The notes beneath the pieces were generated by a model. That model searched no databases and had not been told where the DNA came from. It saw only the letters and a program-made list of their open reading frames with translations. DNA of 43,697 bases from an uncultured Alkalilimnicola sp. GTDB taxonomy: Bacteria; Pseudomonadota; Gammaproteobacteria; Nitrococcales; AK92. Below are positions 1-7,615 of the stretch, one piece after another (the first letter of the stretch is position 1; the number at the start of each line of letters is the position of its first letter). The stretch is taken from the NCBI GenBank assembly GCA_937951875.1, contig CALGAN010000003.1, positions 1 to 43,697 of the forward strand, written 5' to 3'. Made by a program: the position numbers and the translations under genes.

Positions 1-257
1 TTCTTCTGGCAGTTGGCGATCACCTGCAGGGTGAGCGTGGTCTTGCCCGAGGATTCCGGACCGTAGATTTCCACCACGCGCCCGCGCGGCAGGCCGCCGA
101 TGCCCAAGGCCAGATCCAGGGTGAGCGAGCCGGTGGAGATGACGTCGACCTCACGGTTGGTCTGCGCGTCGCCCATGCGCATCACCGCGCCCCTGCCGAA
201 CTGCTTCTCGATCTGGCTCAGCGCGATACTGAGTGCCTTCTTGCGATTGTCATCCAT
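1..257 (-). CDS. recA: RecA recombinase, N-terminal part (cut by window edge)
   Basis: RecA forms ATP-dependent filaments on single-stranded DNA for homologous recombination and for LexA cleavage in the SOS response. About 85 codons are present, read from an ATG at 257 to the window edge. The translation starts MDDNRKKAL, followed by the IEKQFG..GAVMRMGD segment and the Walker A loop GPESSGKTT at about residues 66-74, which is diagnostic of RecA. The rest of the gene lies outside the window. Upstream I find no good LexA box (CTG-N10-CAG); the nearest match has a 9-base spacer. Identification is very sure. Confidence 0.97.
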   Translation of the reverse strand, partial: MDDNRKKALSIALSQIEKQFGRGAVMRMGDAQTNREVDVISTGSLTLDLALGIGGLPRGRVVEIYGPESSGKTTLTLQVIANCQK

Positions 258-581
258 CGGAATACCTCGTGCGCGCGCCTGCGCGCCGCGCCATGGAAAC
301 GGGAAAGCGGTCGCCGTCGAGCCGCTGCGAACGACACGCCCGGCCTTGTCGGGGCGGGACCCGCCGTGGCGGGCGGAAGGCTCGGAGAAGGCTTGGTCTA
401 GGCCTGTGGGCGTATCAGTCATCAGACCATGCGCGGGCCGGTAAGTTCCTGAGCGGGCGCATCTTTCGTTCAGGTTTTTCGCTTTTTGATCAACCTCTTG
501 CGAGTCGTGGCGGGCAGCGTGGCGATGATCGGGTACTATGGGCGCCAAACCATTCCGAATGGCTCATTCCGGACCCACGAC
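258..581. other. Intergenic region between recA and the prenyltransferase gene
   Basis: This 324-base divergent region should hold promoters for both flanking genes. GGGTACTATGG at about 531-541 could be an extended -10 element for the plus-strand gene, placing its start of transcription shortly before the GTG at 582, but no convincing -35 box is seen. No SOS box with the right spacing and no RNA gene are visible. Confidence 0.4.
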
Positions 582-1475
582 GTGCACCTTCCGATCGCGC
601 CCTTGCTCGGTATCTACCGCGCCCCTTTCCTGTTGCTCATGCCCGTCAACGTATCGCTCGGCGCCGCGGCGGCCTATGCCGCCGGCGCGGTCCACCTCGG
701 TCGCCTCGGGCTGGCGCTGCTCGGGGCGTTGGCGGCGCACGCGGCGGTGAACGCCCTCAACGAGTACGCCGATTTCCGCAGCGGGCTCGACCTGCACACC
801 CGGCGCACGCCGTTCAGCGGCGGCAGCGGCGTGCTGCCGGCGAACCCCGCGCTGGTGGGGCTGGCATTGAGCGCCGGGGTGGCCGCTTCCTTGGTAGCGA
901 TCGCCATCGGTCTGTACTTGGTCGCCACCGTGGGGGCGGGGCTGCTGCCGGTGGGGCTGCTCGGGCTGGCGCTGGTGTACGGCTATACCCCGTGGATCAA
1001 CCGCCATCCCTGGCTATGCCTGCTGGCGCCGGGGCTGGGCGTGGGACCGCTGGTGGTGCTGGGCACCTACTACGTGCTGGCCGGGCATTATTCGCTCCAG
1101 GCCGTGGTGGCCTCGCTCCCGTCCCTGTTCCTGGGCAGCGGCCTGCTGCTGCTCAACCAGTTCCCCGACGTGGAGGCCGACCGGGCGGCCGGGCGTCGCC
1201 ACTTCCCGATCGTGATCGGCCGGCCGGCGAGCGCCGCGCTGTTCGCCGGGCTGGTGGCGGCGACCTATCTGTCCGTCGCGCTGGGCTGGGCGGCGGGCGT
1301 GCTGCCCGACCTGGCGCTGCTGGCATGGCTGCCGGCGCCGCTGGCGCTGCCGCTGCTGCGCGGGGTGCGGCGCCACGCCGACGCGCCGGAGCGGCTGACG
1401 CCGTACCTGGCGCTCAACGTCGTGCTGGTTCTGGTCACGCCGCTGCTGCTGGCGCTGGGAATCGCGCTGGGGTGA
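582..1475 (+). CDS. UbiA-family prenyltransferase (integral membrane)
   Basis: Membrane enzyme of the UbiA/MenA superfamily, which transfers a polyprenyl chain to an aromatic or quinone-like acceptor. The protein is almost wholly hydrophobic with about 8-9 membrane segments. It carries an Asp-rich motif (N60..D64..D70 in NALNEYADFRSGLD) and a second one (NQFPDVEADRAAGR), the two Mg-diphosphate binding loops of the family. I chose the GTG at 582 because family members begin a few residues before a segment like PLLGIYRAPFLLL; upstream starts at 525 (ATG) and 486 (TTG) would add an uncharacteristic N-terminus. The acceptor cannot be told from sequence. It could be MenA-like or a quinone/hopanoid-type prenyltransferase. 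It stands alone, convergent with the next gene 6 bases away. Confidence 0.85.
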   Translation: MHLPIAPLLGIYRAPFLLLMPVNVSLGAAAAYAAGAVHLGRLGLALLGALAAHAAVNALNEYADFRSGLDLHTRRTPFSGGSGVLPANPALVGLALSAGVAASLVAIAIGLYLVATVGAGLLPVGLLGLALVYGYTPWINRHPWLCLLAPGLGVGPLVVLGTYYVLAGHYSLQAVVASLPSLFLGSGLLLLNQFPDVEADRAAGRRHFPIVIGRPASAALFAGLVAATYLSVALGWAAGVLPDLALLAWLPAPLALPLLRGVRRHADAPERLTPYLALNVVLVLVTPLLLALGIALG

Positions 1476-1481
1476 GCGCCT

Positions 1482-1913
1482 TCAGGTCGCGTCGACGTCC
1501 GCCAGCGCCTGGCGGACACGGTCTTCGGGGGTGCCGTCGCCGGCGAATAGGATGCGCTCGATGCAGTCGGCCAGCGCGATCTGCTCGGGGAAGCTCAGCT
1601 CGCGCAGCCGCTGGCCGAGGCTGTCGTCCACGCCGAGCTTCTCCGCCAGACCGTCGACATTGAGCATGTAGCCGAGATCGCCGCCCACCGACTTCAGCTC
1701 GGCCACCGACAGCGTGAAATTGCCTTGCACCGCCGCTTCGGCGATCGCCAGCCATTCCTCGGCGCTGAACCGCGGTAGATAGTGCCGCACCAGGGCGCAG
1801 TAGCGGTCGGCCATGGTGTTGATGACCTTGGCGGGCGGCCGGGTGGGGCCGACGCGCTCGCGCAGCATGGCCTCCAGGGCCCGGCCGACGTAGAGGGTGA
1901 TGCGGTTGCTCAT
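1482..1913 (-). CDS. Small ribbon-helix-helix-like protein at the end of the nos cluster
   Basis: A 143-residue protein I do not recognise as a named family. The N-terminus (SNRITLYVGRALEAML, then PAKVINTMADRYCALV) has the beta-strand, helix, helix pattern of MetJ/Arc-type ribbon-helix-helix DNA-binding domains. The C-terminal about 80 residues are helical and acidic (FSAEEWLAIAEAAVQGN, ELSFPEQIALADCIERIL). The start is taken at the ATG (1911-1913); this ATG overlaps the stop of a 16-codon ORF, suggesting translational coupling. It lies 192 bases after nosL in the same direction and has a TACAAT -10-like element upstream (1997-2002, minus strand), so it may have its own promoter. A role as regulator of a nearby operon is only inference. 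Confidence 0.7.
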   Translation of the reverse strand: MSNRITLYVGRALEAMLRERVGPTRPPAKVINTMADRYCALVRHYLPRFSAEEWLAIAEAAVQGNFTLSVAELKSVGGDLGYMLNVDGLAEKLGVDDSLGQRLRELSFPEQIALADCIERILFAGDGTPEDRVRQALADVDAT

Positions 1914-1960
1914 GGCGCGGTCCCGTGACCGCGCACCGTAACGGAGTGCACGCTGTCCAT
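1910..1960 (-). CDS. Candidate 16-residue upstream ORF coupled to the RHH-like gene
   Basis: ATG at 1958-1960 follows a Shine-Dalgarno-like AGGAA with a 6-base gap. It encodes MDSVHSVTVRGHGTAP and ends in TGA whose bases overlap the next gene's ATG (ATGA). This arrangement is typical of translational coupling. The peptide matches nothing I know and could be a leader that sets translation of the downstream RHH-like protein, or a chance ORF. No run of a single amino acid suggests classical attenuation. Confidence 0.35.
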   Translation of the reverse strand: MDSVHSVTVRGHGTAP

Positions 1961-1996
1961 TGTTGTTTCCTGGGCGTTGCCATCGGCCGGTCGGGC

Positions 1997-2002
1997 ATTG
2001 TA
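1997..2002 (-). promoter_or_regulatory. Possible -10 element upstream of the RHH-like gene
   Basis: On the minus strand the hexamer reads TACAAT (one mismatch to TATAAT), 37 bases before the 16-codon ORF. There is no good -35 at 17 bases, so it is only a candidate promoter that would make the RHH-like gene independent of nosL. Confidence 0.3.
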
Positions 2003-2105
2003 CCGGCAAACCGGCGCGCGGCCTTGGATCGATTCCAGGTTTTGGGGCGGATCGGGGTTATCCAAGGCCAGCGCCATTGCCAGGAGCGCGGCGCGCGGGC
2101 GGTGC

Positions 2106-2621
2106 TCAGTGCCGGTGCTGCTCGTGCTGGCCGTGCGCCGCGGTCAGCATCGTCAGGTCGATCTGTTCGAACGACAACAGCCGGCCGCCATGTGCCTCGA
2201 CGAAGGCTTCGGCGTCGGTGCGCTGCCGGAACGAGGCCAGCGCGTGCCCCATGCTGCTGGCCTGATGGTGCCCGAGCACGTACCAGGCTTCGCGCGCCGG
2301 CACGAAGGCATCGTCGTTGGGCGCGGCCCAGCTGCCGGCGGCGACGTCGTGCACGTAGGCGGCGCCGATGCGCTCGCGGTGCTCCGGTTGCAGCAGGAAG
2401 GTGAACATCTCCGCCACCGAGCAGAATTTGCGGGCGGCGGTGTCGCCGCGCAGGTAAAGCTCGCCCTTCGGGCCAGGCTGCTCGTCGATGATCATGCCGC
2501 ACAGGTGACACTCGTCGCCGGGCTCGATCGGCACCGGATTCTGGGCGACGGCGCGCTCGGGGCCGTCCGAACAGGCGGCGAGCAGCAGAAGCAAAGGCAA
2601 TAGCAAGAGGCTGCGTAGCAC
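2106..2621 (-). CDS. nosL: NosL copper chaperone lipoprotein
   Basis: Outer-membrane-anchored periplasmic copper chaperone thought to deliver Cu(I) for assembly of the CuZ centre of N2O reductase. The 171-residue protein has a lipoprotein signal with lipobox ending LLAAC (Cys17), the NosL copper-binding motif CHLCGM (Cys38, Cys41, Met43) and a His-rich C-terminus (HGQHEQHRH) that could add metal sites. It follows nosY by 13 bases, as in many nos operons. The length fits the family. Confidence 0.95.
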   Translation of the reverse strand: MLRSLLLLPLLLLLAACSDGPERAVAQNPVPIEPGDECHLCGMIIDEQPGPKGELYLRGDTAARKFCSVAEMFTFLLQPEHRERIGAAYVHDVAAGSWAAPNDDAFVPAREAWYVLGHHQASSMGHALASFRQRTDAEAFVEAHGGRLLSFEQIDLTMLTAAHGQHEQHRH

Positions 2622-2634
2622 GGTTTGGTTCTCC

Positions 2635-3465
2635 TTAGGCGTGACGGTTGCGGAAGCGCCAGACCGCCAACGCCAGGGGTACGGCGATCCACGCGAGCAG
2701 GGATGTCAACAGCGCGGCCGGGCGCAGCGCGCCGTCGGCGGCCACCGAGGTCACGCCGGCGGCGGTCTGCGCGGCCGGAAAGCCGGTCAGATTGAGCAGG
2801 CGGAAGCACTCGGTCGGGTTGAGCAGCAGCAGATAGGTCAGTCCCTCTCGGCCGATGCGCTCGCCGGCGCCGACCAGCAGCGCCAGCAGCACCAGGTCGA
2901 ACACCAGCACGAACAGGAACCACAGCACCAGCGCCAGGCCGGCGGCGCGCGATTTCTCGCTCACCAGCACGCTCACCAGATACGCCAGGGCCACGAACAC
3001 CCAGCCCAGCAGCACCGCGCTGAGGATGAACAGGCCCAGCGACCGCACCAGCTCGCCCAGGACGATGTCCTCGGCGCCGATGCTGATCACTAGGCCGGCC
3101 ACGCCGAAGCCAGTGACGGTGGCGGTGGCCAGGATCAGACCGTGGCCGAGGAACTTGCCCAGCAGCAGGCTGGTGCGGCTGAGCGGGTAGGTCAGCAGCA
3201 GCAGCAGGGTGCCCTGTTCCTGTTCGCCGATGACCGCGTCGTAGGCCAGCATCAGCGCGATCAGCGGGATCAGGAACACCGCCAGGCTGGCGAGGCTGAC
3301 GATGGTGGTGGACAGCGAGGTGAAGCCTACCGCGCCGCTGGCCGCGGCGCCGAAGTAGGCGATGCCGACCGCCAGCAATCCCAGCACCAGGGCGATGGCC
3401 AGCACCCAGCGGTTGCGCAGTCCGTCACGAAACTCCTTGCCGGCGACCGTGAGGATGGCGTTCAT
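2635..3465 (-). CDS. nosY: NosY ABC transporter permease
   Basis: Membrane subunit of the NosFY transporter, which with periplasmic NosD is needed to mature the CuZ site of N2O reductase (current work points to copper handover with NosL). The 276 residues start MNAILTVAGKEFRDGLRNRW and contain six hydrophobic segments, with the conserved EQEQGTLLLLLTYP loop after the second. The start ATG at 3463-3465 overlaps the nosF stop (ATGA), supporting this start over upstream in-frame codons and indicating coupled translation. Confidence 0.95.
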   Translation of the reverse strand: MNAILTVAGKEFRDGLRNRWVLAIALVLGLLAVGIAYFGAAASGAVGFTSLSTTIVSLASLAVFLIPLIALMLAYDAVIGEQEQGTLLLLLTYPLSRTSLLLGKFLGHGLILATATVTGFGVAGLVISIGAEDIVLGELVRSLGLFILSAVLLGWVFVALAYLVSVLVSEKSRAAGLALVLWFLFVLVFDLVLLALLVGAGERIGREGLTYLLLLNPTECFRLLNLTGFPAAQTAAGVTSVAADGALRPAALLTSLLAWIAVPLALAVWRFRNRHA

Positions 3466-4373
3466 GCGGCGGCCTCCGAGCGGGTGGAGAAATGGGTGTA
3501 GAGGTTTTCCAGGGTCGGTGCCTGCAGCTCCAGATCCTGGGTGCGCGAATCGGCGGCGAGCTGGCGCAGCGCCGCCATCTTGGCGTGCGGCGCCACCTCC
3601 AGTTCCAGCCGCTCGGCGCCGATGGCCAGCGGGCGCACGCCGGCCGGCCACCGAGTCGGGGTGTCGCGCCAATCGCCGCGCGCGCTCACCCGCAGCGGCA
3701 GCCCGGCCTCGGTTCGCAGCTCGTCGATGCTGCCCAGCGCCAGCCGCCGGCCGCGGCCGAGGATCAGGGCGCGGTCGATGTATGGCTCGATGCCGGGCAG
3801 CACGTGCGACGACAGGATCACGGTGCTGCCGTTGTCCTTGAGCTCGCGCACCATGGCGTAGAAGTCGCGGGTGGCGGCCGGATCGAGGCCGGTGGTGGGC
3901 TCGTCGAGCAGTAGCAGGCGCGGGGCGCCGAGCAGGGCCTGGGCCAGCCCCAGGCGCTGGCGCATGCCTTTGGAGTAGGTCTTGACCCGGCGCCCGGCGG
4001 CGTGGGTCAGGCCGACCTTTTCCAGCAACCCGTCGATCTGCCGCAGAGGCACTCGCTTGAGGCGGGCGAAGTAGGTCAGCACCTCGCGGCCGCTGAGTTG
4101 CTCGTAGAAGCTGACGTTCTCCGGCAGGTAGCCGAGCTTCTGCCGCAGCGCGCGCGCCTCCGCTCCCGTCGGGCTGGCGCCGAACACGCTGATCCGGCCG
4201 GCGCTGGGCGCGATCAGGCCGAGAATCAGCTTCATGGTGGTGGTCTTGCCGGCGCCGTTGTGGCCTAGCAGCCCCAGCACTTCACCCTCACCGATGCGAA
4301 AGCTCAGGTCCCTCAGGCTGTCGACGCCGACGTAGCGCTTGCCGACCGCCTCGAATTCGATAACCGCTGTCAT
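3462..4373 (-). CDS. nosF: NosF ABC transporter ATPase
   Basis: Cytoplasmic ATPase partner of NosY. The 303-residue protein has Walker A GHNGAGKTT (residues 37-45), the ABC signature YSKGMRQRLGLAQ (about 133-145), Walker B LLLLDEP (153-159) and a C-terminal extension of about 80 residues typical of NosF. The chosen ATG at 4371-4373 overlaps the stop of nosD by the ATGA arrangement, and its own stop overlaps nosY. The three genes are therefore tightly coupled. Confidence 0.96.
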   Translation of the reverse strand: MTAVIEFEAVGKRYVGVDSLRDLSFRIGEGEVLGLLGHNGAGKTTTMKLILGLIAPSAGRISVFGASPTGAEARALRQKLGYLPENVSFYEQLSGREVLTYFARLKRVPLRQIDGLLEKVGLTHAAGRRVKTYSKGMRQRLGLAQALLGAPRLLLLDEPTTGLDPAATRDFYAMVRELKDNGSTVILSSHVLPGIEPYIDRALILGRGRRLALGSIDELRTEAGLPLRVSARGDWRDTPTRWPAGVRPLAIGAERLELEVAPHAKMAALRQLAADSRTQDLELQAPTLENLYTHFSTRSEAAA

Positions 4374-5680
4374 GGCGCGTCTTCCCCGATTGCCGGCGCC
4401 GTCATCAGCGGCGCGCTGTCTTTCACACCCGGCGGACGAAACACCGGAAACTGCTGCTGGGCCCAGCGCAGGGTCTGCACCGCCGGACTGTGCATGAGGA
4501 TCTTCGCCTCCGGGTGCCGCCAGAGCAGGCGGTCGACGGCGTCGTTGGGCTGGTAGACCGTGTCGCCGATGCCGTCGCCATCGAGATCCCAGCCCAGGTA
4601 GTCGCTCCAGTAGTTGCCGCGGCCTTGGTACGACCACTCCTGCTCGCGGGTGGCGACGTACTTCACCTGGGTGTGGTTGGCGACGAAGGCGTTGCCGAAC
4701 ACCTTGTTGTCTTCGGAGCCGGCGGTGAGATGGATGCCGATGGCGCTGTGGGCGAACAGGTTGCCGCTGAACTCGTTGAACTGCGAGTTGTAGATGAACA
4801 CCGCCTTGCCTTCGGCGCCGGCGATGTGGGCGTCGCTCTCTAGGTTGCCGCCGCTGCGGACGTGGCTCACCCGGTTGCCGCGGACCACCGAGTGGGTGAT
4901 GTTGTTCATCAGGAAGCCGTAGTTCTGATCGTTCTCGGATTGATTGCCGATCACGGTCAGGCGCTTGGACTGCATCAGCGCGTAGCCGGTGCGGGTGGCC
5001 CAGGTGCGGTTGTGTTCCACCCGGTTGTCCATGGAATACATGTAGTGGATGCCGAACCGCAGGTCGTGCATGCGGTTGCCGCGCAGCACGTTGTGGTCGC
5101 TGACGTCGATGTAGATCGCGTCGCGCACCTGCCAGATGTGGTTGTCCTCCACCAGCGTGTGGCTGGCGTTGTAGAGCTGGATGCCGTTGCCGCGGTCCTG
5201 GGAGCGGATCGAGGGATCGCCCTCGATGCGGTTGCCGACGATCCGGGCGCCGCGGGCGCGGTCCAACCAGATGCCGAAGCCGGCGCCGCGCAGATGGTTG
5301 TCGACGATGCGGACGTTCTCGGCGTTGCGGTGCACGAAGATGCCGGAATCCAGGGCGTTGAGGTCGCGGCCCCAGTTGGCGATGGTCAGACCGCGGATCT
5401 CGACGTCGGACGCGCTCACCTCGATGGCGTGGCCGTGGCCGCCGGCGTCGATGACCGCGCCCGGCTCGCCGACCAGGCGCAGCGGCACGTCGATCCGCAG
5501 CGGCGCCGAATAGCGGCCGGCCGGCAGCCGGAGCTCGTCGCCGGCAGCGGCCTGCGCGAGCAGCGGCTGCAGCGGCTGGCCCGGCGTCGCGGTGAATTGC
5601 GCGGCGTCGAGCCGCCCGAATCCGGTCAGCAGCAGGGCGGTGAAGCAGAAACGAACTGCAGGGCGCACGATGTCACTCAC
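4370..5680 (-). CDS. nosD: NosD periplasmic copper-maturation protein
   Basis: Periplasmic right-handed beta-helix protein that works with NosFY and NosL in building the CuZ cluster of NosZ. It has a signal peptide (hydrophobic FCFTALLLTGFG, cleavage near DAA/QF) and many parallel beta-helix repeats of the N-x-I/V-x-x-N-x-I type (for example VEDNHIWQV, LRGNRMHDL, VEHNRTW), characteristic of CASH/NosD domains. Length 436 residues is normal. The annotated start is a GTG at 5678-5680; a second GTG four codons on is possible and neither has a clear Shine-Dalgarno. It sits 44 bases after nosZ. Confidence 0.94.
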   Translation of the reverse strand: MSDIVRPAVRFCFTALLLTGFGRLDAAQFTATPGQPLQPLLAQAAAGDELRLPAGRYSAPLRIDVPLRLVGEPGAVIDAGGHGHAIEVSASDVEIRGLTIANWGRDLNALDSGIFVHRNAENVRIVDNHLRGAGFGIWLDRARGARIVGNRIEGDPSIRSQDRGNGIQLYNASHTLVEDNHIWQVRDAIYIDVSDHNVLRGNRMHDLRFGIHYMYSMDNRVEHNRTWATRTGYALMQSKRLTVIGNQSENDQNYGFLMNNITHSVVRGNRVSHVRSGGNLESDAHIAGAEGKAVFIYNSQFNEFSGNLFAHSAIGIHLTAGSEDNKVFGNAFVANHTQVKYVATREQEWSYQGRGNYWSDYLGWDLDGDGIGDTVYQPNDAVDRLLWRHPEAKILMHSPAVQTLRWAQQQFPVFRPPGVKDSAPLMTAPAIGEDAP

Positions 5681-5724
5681 AGGAAAGGCGGCGGGCCGCG
5701 CATGGCCCGCCGCCTCTTACGGCC

Positions 5725-7611
5725 TTAGGCCTTTTCCACCAGCATCCGGCCGCTCATCTCCATGTGCAGCGCGTGGCAGAACCAGTTGCAGTAGTACCAG
5801 TACACGCCCGGCTTGTCGGCCACGAAGGTGACGGACGAGGTCTGCTGCGGGCCGACCTCCATCTGCACGCCGTGGTTGACCACGCAGAAGCCGTGGGTGA
5901 GATCCTCGACCTGGTCGAGGTTGGTGACCACCACCGTGACTTCGTCGCCCTGCTTGACCTTGAACTCTCTGATGCCGAACTGCGGCGCCATCGAGGTCAT
6001 GTACACCCGGACCTTGTTGCCGTCGCGGATGATCTTGTTGTCGGTCTCCAGGTTGACGCCGTCCTTCTTGGCCATCGCCACGGTCTCGGCGAAGAACGGA
6101 TCGTCACGCTGCCACACCTTCAGCGGCTTGATCTGGTCGCGGCGCACCAGGATGCAGTCGTGCGGCTCGGAGAAGGTCGGGCCGTCGTGCACCAGCTTCA
6201 TCTCGTCGCCGGAGATGTCGATGAGCTGGTCGTTCTCCGGACGCAGCGGGCCGACCGGCAGGAAGCGGTCCTTGGAGAACTTGCACAGCACCACCAGCCA
6301 CTTGCCGTCGGCGTCACGGCTCTCGGTGAGGCTGGCGTGGTTGTGGCCCGGCTGGTAGTGCACGTCCAGCTTCTGGCGGATGTAGTTCACCTTCTGGCCG
6401 TTGTAGGCCTTGATGGCGTCCTCGATGTTCCACTTCACCACCTGGCTGTCGAGGAACAGCGTGGTGTAGGCGTTGCCGCGGCCGTCGAAGGTGGTGTGTA
6501 GGGGACCGAGGCCCAGCTCCGGCTCGGCGACGACCACCTCACGCGGGTCCTTGTACTTGCCCTCGAACAGCGCATCCAGCCGGTCGATGGCGATGATCGA
6601 CACGGTCGGCGAGAGCTTGCCGTTGGCGATGAAGTACTTGCCGTCTGGCGAGGTGTTGAGGCCGTGCGGGTTCTTCGGCACCGGGATGTAAGCGGTGAGC
6701 TTGGAACCATGGCGGCCGTCGAGCACCGGCACCTTGGAGTCGCCGATGGTCTTGTACTGTCCGGCCTTGACGGCGGCTTCGATGCGCGGGACGTTGAACA
6801 CCACCACCCAATCGCGCTCGTTGCGCATGGCGCCGGCCAGGTCCACCGCCTTTTCCGAGTTGTAGCAGGTGGAGGCGACGTACTTGCCGGTGTAGTCAGC
6901 GTCGAGGTTGTCGAGGTTGCCGTCGACGATCACCTGCCAGGCCACTTCCATGGTCTCGGCGTCGATCGCGTTGAACATGGTCCAGTAGTTTTCCGGGTTG
7001 TCCAGATCGCGACCGTCGTTGGGCTGCGGAATGGGCATCTCGCCGTTGGCGAACACGTACTTGGTGTACGGCACCTTCTGCAGCCGCAGGCCGTGGATGG
7101 CCTGGACGTTGGGAATGGTGGTGATCTTGTCGGTCTTCATGATGTCAAGGCGGATACGTGCCACGCGCGTGTTCGCCTTGTCATTGATGAACAGGTACTT
7201 GCCGTCGTAGCGGCCGTCCTTCATCGACACGTGCGGGTGGTGGGTGTCGCCGTTGCGGAACTTGGCGCCGTCGCCGAGGACGCGCTTGCTCTCGTTGGTG
7301 ATGCCCCAGCCGGTGGCGCTTTCGACGTTGAACACCGGGATGCGCAGCAGCTCGCGCATGGACGGAACGCCCAGCACGCGCACCTCGCCGCTATGGCCGC
7401 CGCTCCAGAAGCCGTAGTACTCGTCCAGCTCGCCGGGCGCGATGTGGACCTTGTTGCCCTCCGGGCCCTTCTTGCCGGAGGCCGCCTGGGCCTGGCCGAT
7501 GAGGCTGGCGCCGAGCCCGCCCGCCAGGCTCGCGCCAGCGACGCCGGCGGCGGTTACCCCCAGGAACTTGCGCCGACTGATGCCGGAGGGGTTGTCTTTC
7601 TTTTCGGTCAT
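5725..7611 (-). CDS. nosZ: Nitrous-oxide reductase NosZ, Tat-exported
   Basis: Periplasmic copper enzyme reducing N2O to N2, the last step of denitrification. The N-terminus carries a twin-arginine signal (SRRKFLG, residues 12-18, then a hydrophobic stretch ending QAQA), marking it as the clade I, Tat-dependent type. The C-terminal cupredoxin domain keeps the CuA ligands: His573, Cys608, Trp610, Cys612, His616 and Met619 (C-x-W-F-C-x3-H-x2-M). His motifs of the beta-propeller CuZ site, such as THHPHVSM, NPHG and GHNHAS, are present. Length 628 fits. The ATG lies 4 bases after the nosR stop, and the nearest Shine-Dalgarno-like GAGGA is inside the last nosR codons, so translation is probably coupled. 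Confidence 0.98.
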   Translation of the reverse strand: MTEKKDNPSGISRRKFLGVTAAGVAGASLAGGLGASLIGQAQAASGKKGPEGNKVHIAPGELDEYYGFWSGGHSGEVRVLGVPSMRELLRIPVFNVESATGWGITNESKRVLGDGAKFRNGDTHHPHVSMKDGRYDGKYLFINDKANTRVARIRLDIMKTDKITTIPNVQAIHGLRLQKVPYTKYVFANGEMPIPQPNDGRDLDNPENYWTMFNAIDAETMEVAWQVIVDGNLDNLDADYTGKYVASTCYNSEKAVDLAGAMRNERDWVVVFNVPRIEAAVKAGQYKTIGDSKVPVLDGRHGSKLTAYIPVPKNPHGLNTSPDGKYFIANGKLSPTVSIIAIDRLDALFEGKYKDPREVVVAEPELGLGPLHTTFDGRGNAYTTLFLDSQVVKWNIEDAIKAYNGQKVNYIRQKLDVHYQPGHNHASLTESRDADGKWLVVLCKFSKDRFLPVGPLRPENDQLIDISGDEMKLVHDGPTFSEPHDCILVRRDQIKPLKVWQRDDPFFAETVAMAKKDGVNLETDNKIIRDGNKVRVYMTSMAPQFGIREFKVKQGDEVTVVVTNLDQVEDLTHGFCVVNHGVQMEVGPQQTSSVTFVADKPGVYWYYCNWFCHALHMEMSGRMLVEKA

Positions 7612-7615
7612 GGGA

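Noticed and set aside
395..415. CTG...CAG resembling a LexA box before recA
   Set aside because: CTGTGGGCGTATCAG has a 9-base spacer, whereas the proteobacterial SOS box needs 10, and the flanking AT-rich core is absent.
4862..5728. Long plus-strand open frame opposite nosD
   Set aside because: It is a shadow of the minus-strand gene: high GC keeps the antisense frame open, and it has no ribosome binding site or plausible protein sequence.
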